Shown here in pieces: positions 60,446-64,000 of a DNA stretch of 64,000 nt. The stretch comes from Atrina japonica (taxonomy: Eukaryota > Mollusca > Bivalvia > Pterioida > Pinnidae). Where the stretch lies: positions 182,501 to 246,500 of the forward strand of contig BROG01000509.1 of the NCBI GenBank assembly GCA_030159075.1, given 5' to 3'. How positions within the stretch are numbered: position 1 is the stretch's first letter; every line of letters begins with the position of its first letter. Under the pieces are notes generated by a model that ran no database searches, had not been told where the DNA came from, and saw nothing but the letters and a program-made list of their open reading frames with translations. A program made the translations under genes and the position numbers.

Positions 60446-61010
60446 GTATACTGATATACATATATTTTTATTTGTTTGTTTGTTTAAATGATGCTTTATG
60501 CCACACTCAACAATTCTTAGTCATATGGTGGCAGCCAAATTTTAATTAATGATGAAAGATAGAATTTATCTACAATGTACCCCAAGAAATCAAAACTCCA
60601 CAGTACAGTCCATAACAAACCCAAGTCTAAGACAATTGTAAAGGGTATACCATTTAAACACTTAGGGGTGTTTGGGTTGATTTCAAATTTTTATCTTAAT
60701 AGACCAAGATTAATAATAACCAGTAATTCAAGAAAAACAACTACACTCTATTTTTTTTCCCAATCAAGTAAATTGGTAGAAAACTACCAGAGATTTCTGT
60801 AGTCGTAATATTATACATGTATACCAGTATATAATATTATATTATATATATTGTAATATCATTCAATTATAGTTCACCAAAATATCAAGAAAACATCACA
60901 GAGAAATGTAAATGTATCGTACTATGTTTATGCGGGAACATGTCACAAATTCTTCTTAATAGTAACAAATTCTTGTGTGACACTGATTATTTTTCATATA
61001 TGCCCATATT

Positions 61011-61099
61011 TACTCATCAACCCCCCAAAAACAATGGACTCTTCTATAAATAAATGACTTAGACCAGTCCAAATGTGTCTTCAGGGGTGAATGAGTTAA
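61011..61099. mobile_element. Hairpin element P, copy 12
   Basis: Starts TACTCATCAACCCCCCAAA, ends TCAGGGGTGAATGAGTTAA. The left TTAA is eroded. Confidence 0.87.
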
Positions 61100-61196
61100 C
61101 CGTTTTAAGTACAAGACCACCTGAAGCTGGTTACTAACCTGACTTTGACTTTTTACCTAGATATTTTGTACTAAACATCAAAAACATCTGAACATA

Positions 61197-61224
61197 TATA
61201 CATGTATGTGTGTATATATATATA

Positions 61225-61283
<59 letters not shown>

Positions 61284-61285
61284 TA
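61197..61285. repeat. (TA)n flanked by TG/CA steps
   Basis: TA tract bounded by CATGTATGTGTG on the left and CACACACATATAC on the right, so the whole block is palindromic. Confidence 0.95.
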
Positions 61286-62192
61286 TACAAAGCACTAAAA
61301 CCAACAACACTATATATCATAGGGTATTGGATCTAAGCAATAGATACAAGTCAAGAAAAGAATTTATAAAGCACTAAAATGACTAACGACATGGACAAAA
61401 TAAAGGTGATGGGCTGAAGGGATCCGGAGACCAGGAAAACCCTGAAAATACAAACTATCAATGTAAGCTGGTCTGGTAAACACCAACGCATTACACGCGA
61501 ATTAATTACATGTACACTGTGTACGAGTACACGGTACATTGTAAATATTTATCAATGTAGTAATCTTGAAAGCTTGATTTTAGCAAAAAATTGCATGTTC
61601 CGAGTCAAATTTTGGAAAATTTTAGAGGAGATAACTGAATATCTGAAAGAAAATTCTAAATACAATCAGTGAACCATTGGATGGATAAAACATAGAATTT
61701 TTTTTATCCCTTTGATGATCTTTAACAAATGATTAACACCAAACTTTAGCAGCCACCTGTGTAAAGAGGCCAACTGAGGTGTACTGAAATTTTGGGTATC
61801 TTAGAGAGGTTTAGTTTAAAGAGGCATTAGCTGTGTTTATTTCCCCCCAAAAATATTTCAATTTTTTTCTACTTTAACTTGATGTACAGTAACAAATAAG
61901 AGCTACATGTAAACACAGGCAGAGAAATCTTATATTCCTATATATTTGTGAAATTAAGGTCAAGCCAAGTGTAGTATTCATATACAAATGGTAAGGTCGA
62001 GTTAATCAATTGCAAGTGAAAAAGTTGCCAAACCTGTGTTTCTGAAGCAATTTTCACAAAATATGTAGGAATTGAAGAATTTTTATGCCCGTGTATAATC
62101 TCTTTTTTGTTATATCGATCTACATGTACATGTAAGTAGTAAGAAAAAAAAAAAACCCACAGCTGATGCCCCTTTAAATCTTCATTTAATCA

Positions 62193-62263
62193 AGTGGTTT
62201 CAGAGAGTGGTCTCAGAAGAAAGGTGTCTCTCATGCAGAGGTCTTTCTAGACAGGTTTCACTG
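62193..62263. mobile_element. Partial group B MITE, copy 7 (right end)
   Basis: AAGTGGTTTCAGAGAGTGG and TCTAGACAGGTTTCACTG before TA; the left half is absent. Confidence 0.75.
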
Positions 62264-62970
62264 TATTACCAACAAAGTTAGAAAAGGTCTAACTTTACAC
62301 GTAATTGTTCTATCTCGGTGAAATATTAAGAAATCGTCAATTTCTTTTTCATAAAATTTTAGTTCATTTTCGACACTTTAATACATGTAATTCCAGTGCA
62401 GCTCAAATTCAGCATGTTTACAGGTTTCGGGGGCAAAGGTGAGGGTAGCTCATATCATTTGGTTACTCCTAATAAATGCTTTGAAATGCCTACCATCACA
62501 AACACTGTACATGTACTTATTTTAGTGGTATTCTAATATTAGCACCTTTCACGCTCAAGTCATTGCGCTAATTCAAATTGCATTCAAAATTCTCCATCCT
62601 GTTATTCTGTATACACGACAAAGCTAATGATATTAACTGCACGAATTCAAGATTGTGCTAATAAATCTATACCCCCTGAGAGCACTGAAATATGAATGCG
62701 CTAATTTAAATGCACATACAGTAGGTTCTGCCAGCAAGTCATATGCCACACCTCCTCATTGGTGACCCTAGTAATACTTCGGTAGCTGTGTGAGGGTGAC
62801 AAGATGCGAGTCTCCAGCGCCTTTCATTAACTGGATCCTGTGAATACGGGAAGGTTACCCTGACAGAAAACCAGTGCCAGTGGACACAAAGAGGATAGGT
62901 AAGGAGACAGGCATTTTAGATACTCAGGGACAAAAGATTTAAGTCAGTCAAGGCATGTCAACCAGATCTA

Positions 62971-63065
62971 TTAACTCATTAACCCACCCACCCCCAAATA
63001 ATAATGGACTCTTCTGTAAATCAATGACTCAGACCAGTCCAAATGTGTCTCTAGGGGTAAATGGC
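62971..63065. mobile_element. Hairpin element P, copy 13
   Basis: Starts TTAACTCATTAACCCACCC, ends CTAGGGGTAAATGGCC. A C-rich insertion lengthens the left arm. Confidence 0.85.
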
Positions 63066-64000
63066 CTGATAATTGTTAAATGTATCTACAGCACATATTA
63101 ATGTTATTGCATGGAAAACATCTCTCTGTGTTTATAAAATGTTTACTATCGTACTGTAATCAGGTAAAAGTACAACTTTAAGTATCCCAAATGTCAACAT
63201 GATGAATTAGACAGATCATAATCTAATTAAAATTCGTTCTTACATTTGATTCATTCACCAATTAGGCTGCTAATCAACATATTTTAATTAAGATTTGTCC
63301 TCTCCAAAATCTGAAAGGAATAACTGAAATATGTTAGGGAGAGAGAGGGGGTGTCCGCCATGTATTAACGAGCAACAAAGTGGAGATAATTGGATTATAC
63401 TGCAGGTTAAGAGCTTATGTAAATAATAATGCGCATATATAACATAGTGTCCTATGTAAACTGTTAATACAGATCTGTTTCACTTACAGTAAGTGGTAAC
63501 GTACAATTCATTTTTGTCTATTTACAGTAAAATCAGCCATTTTGATAGATCGGTGACCATAAAAACGTAAATGGATAACAAGTTAATAAACATGCAGCAC
63601 ATATATATATAATGCTTGGAAACAGGAGAGCTAAAAATCAAGTTTAACCAGCCTTATAAGTTTCACGACTTCTAGAAAACTTTAAAAGCTTACACATTGC
63701 ACCCAGTCAAAACAACCTAAAAAATAACGTCTCCTCTTGAAGATGATTATATAAACATTTCTATTTACATTTCTATTTTCTATAGATTAGCTGACACAGG
63801 AGACTGAACACATAATTGTCAATTCTGCACATGCTGTGATTTTCCGCTGTTATATAATCCTGTACATTGGTCTACAATACTAAATTAAATATAAGAATAC
63901 CATCCTAACCATTAGGTAATCACTTTATCTTGAGTTGTAATCATTAGGTAATCACTTTATTATGAGTTGTAATCATTAGGTAACCAGACATATTGAAATA

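Larger units (their letters stand above)
43358..64000 (-). other. Intron or upstream region 5' of the first visible exon
   Basis: At least 20.6 kb without an exon I could recognise, although TM1 must be encoded further upstream. It contains the 460-bp element pair, minisatellites at 47.7, 48.8, 54.7 and 55.7 kb, a C35 run, group A/B/C/F MITEs, SINEs at 52.98 and 56.6 kb and hairpin elements. I found nothing namable in 46400-47650, 51430-52980, 58060-58530 and 63070-64000. A noncoding first exon inside it cannot be excluded. Confidence 0.75.

Noticed and set aside
62760..62900. A relatively GC-rich stretch ending GGATAGGTAAGG, resembling a plus-strand exon with a donor
   Set aside because: No open frame of note and no homology recognised; a noncoding exon is possible but cannot be supported.

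Overview
This window reads as nuclear DNA from an animal, most likely a bivalve or another mollusc. It is AT-rich, has long GT-AG introns, many dinucleotide tracts, frequent ACATGTACATGT-type words, tRNA-derived SINEs and very dense short non-autonomous transposons. The mollusc assignment is inference from repeat style and codon context; no organism-specific marker is visible. I found no bacterial, viral or plasmid genes and no CRISPR array.

One protein-coding gene is supported. It lies on the minus strand and encodes the light (catalytic) subunit of a heteromeric amino-acid transporter of the SLC7A5/SLC7A8 (LAT1/LAT2) type. Eleven coding exons join in phase, all with GT-AG introns: 43199-43357, 36996-37131, 29514-29639, 28468-28567, 22933-22977, 16908-17031, 16326-16429, 14600-14696, 13088-13237, 10416-10593 and 7605-7675 (stop at 7605-7607). 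They give 1290 nt, or 429 residues plus stop, running from TM2 to the C-terminus. The N-terminus and TM1 (the GSGIF region) are absent, so the 5' exon(s) should lie beyond position 64000 and the intron before the first visible exon is at least 20.6 kb. Residue numbers below count from the first visible codon.

Layout. 1-7604: 3' flank or 3' UTR with repeats and a SINE that has a perfect target duplication. 7605-43357: the gene, its introns packed with minisatellites (60 bp at 8.5-10.4 kb, 30 bp at 14.3 kb, 30 bp at 24.0 kb, 18 bp at 35-36 kb, 32 bp at 40.9-42.4 kb) and transposon copies. 43358-64000: intron 5' of the first visible exon, with two 460-bp terminal-inverted-repeat elements, a 44-bp minisatellite (47.7-48.65 kb), a 62-bp minisatellite (55.7-56.57 kb) and many small elements.

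The most interesting signal is a super-population of about 25 MITE-like elements that share ends of the type CAGTRAAACCTG and sit between TA dinucleotides but have different interiors (groups A to F here). One copy is nested in another, which exposes the TA target site. At least two, perhaps three, have grown a minisatellite out of their own interior. A second population is a roughly 88-bp hairpin element with ends TTAACTCATYMACCCCT (13 copies), with longer relatives of about 200-320 bp.
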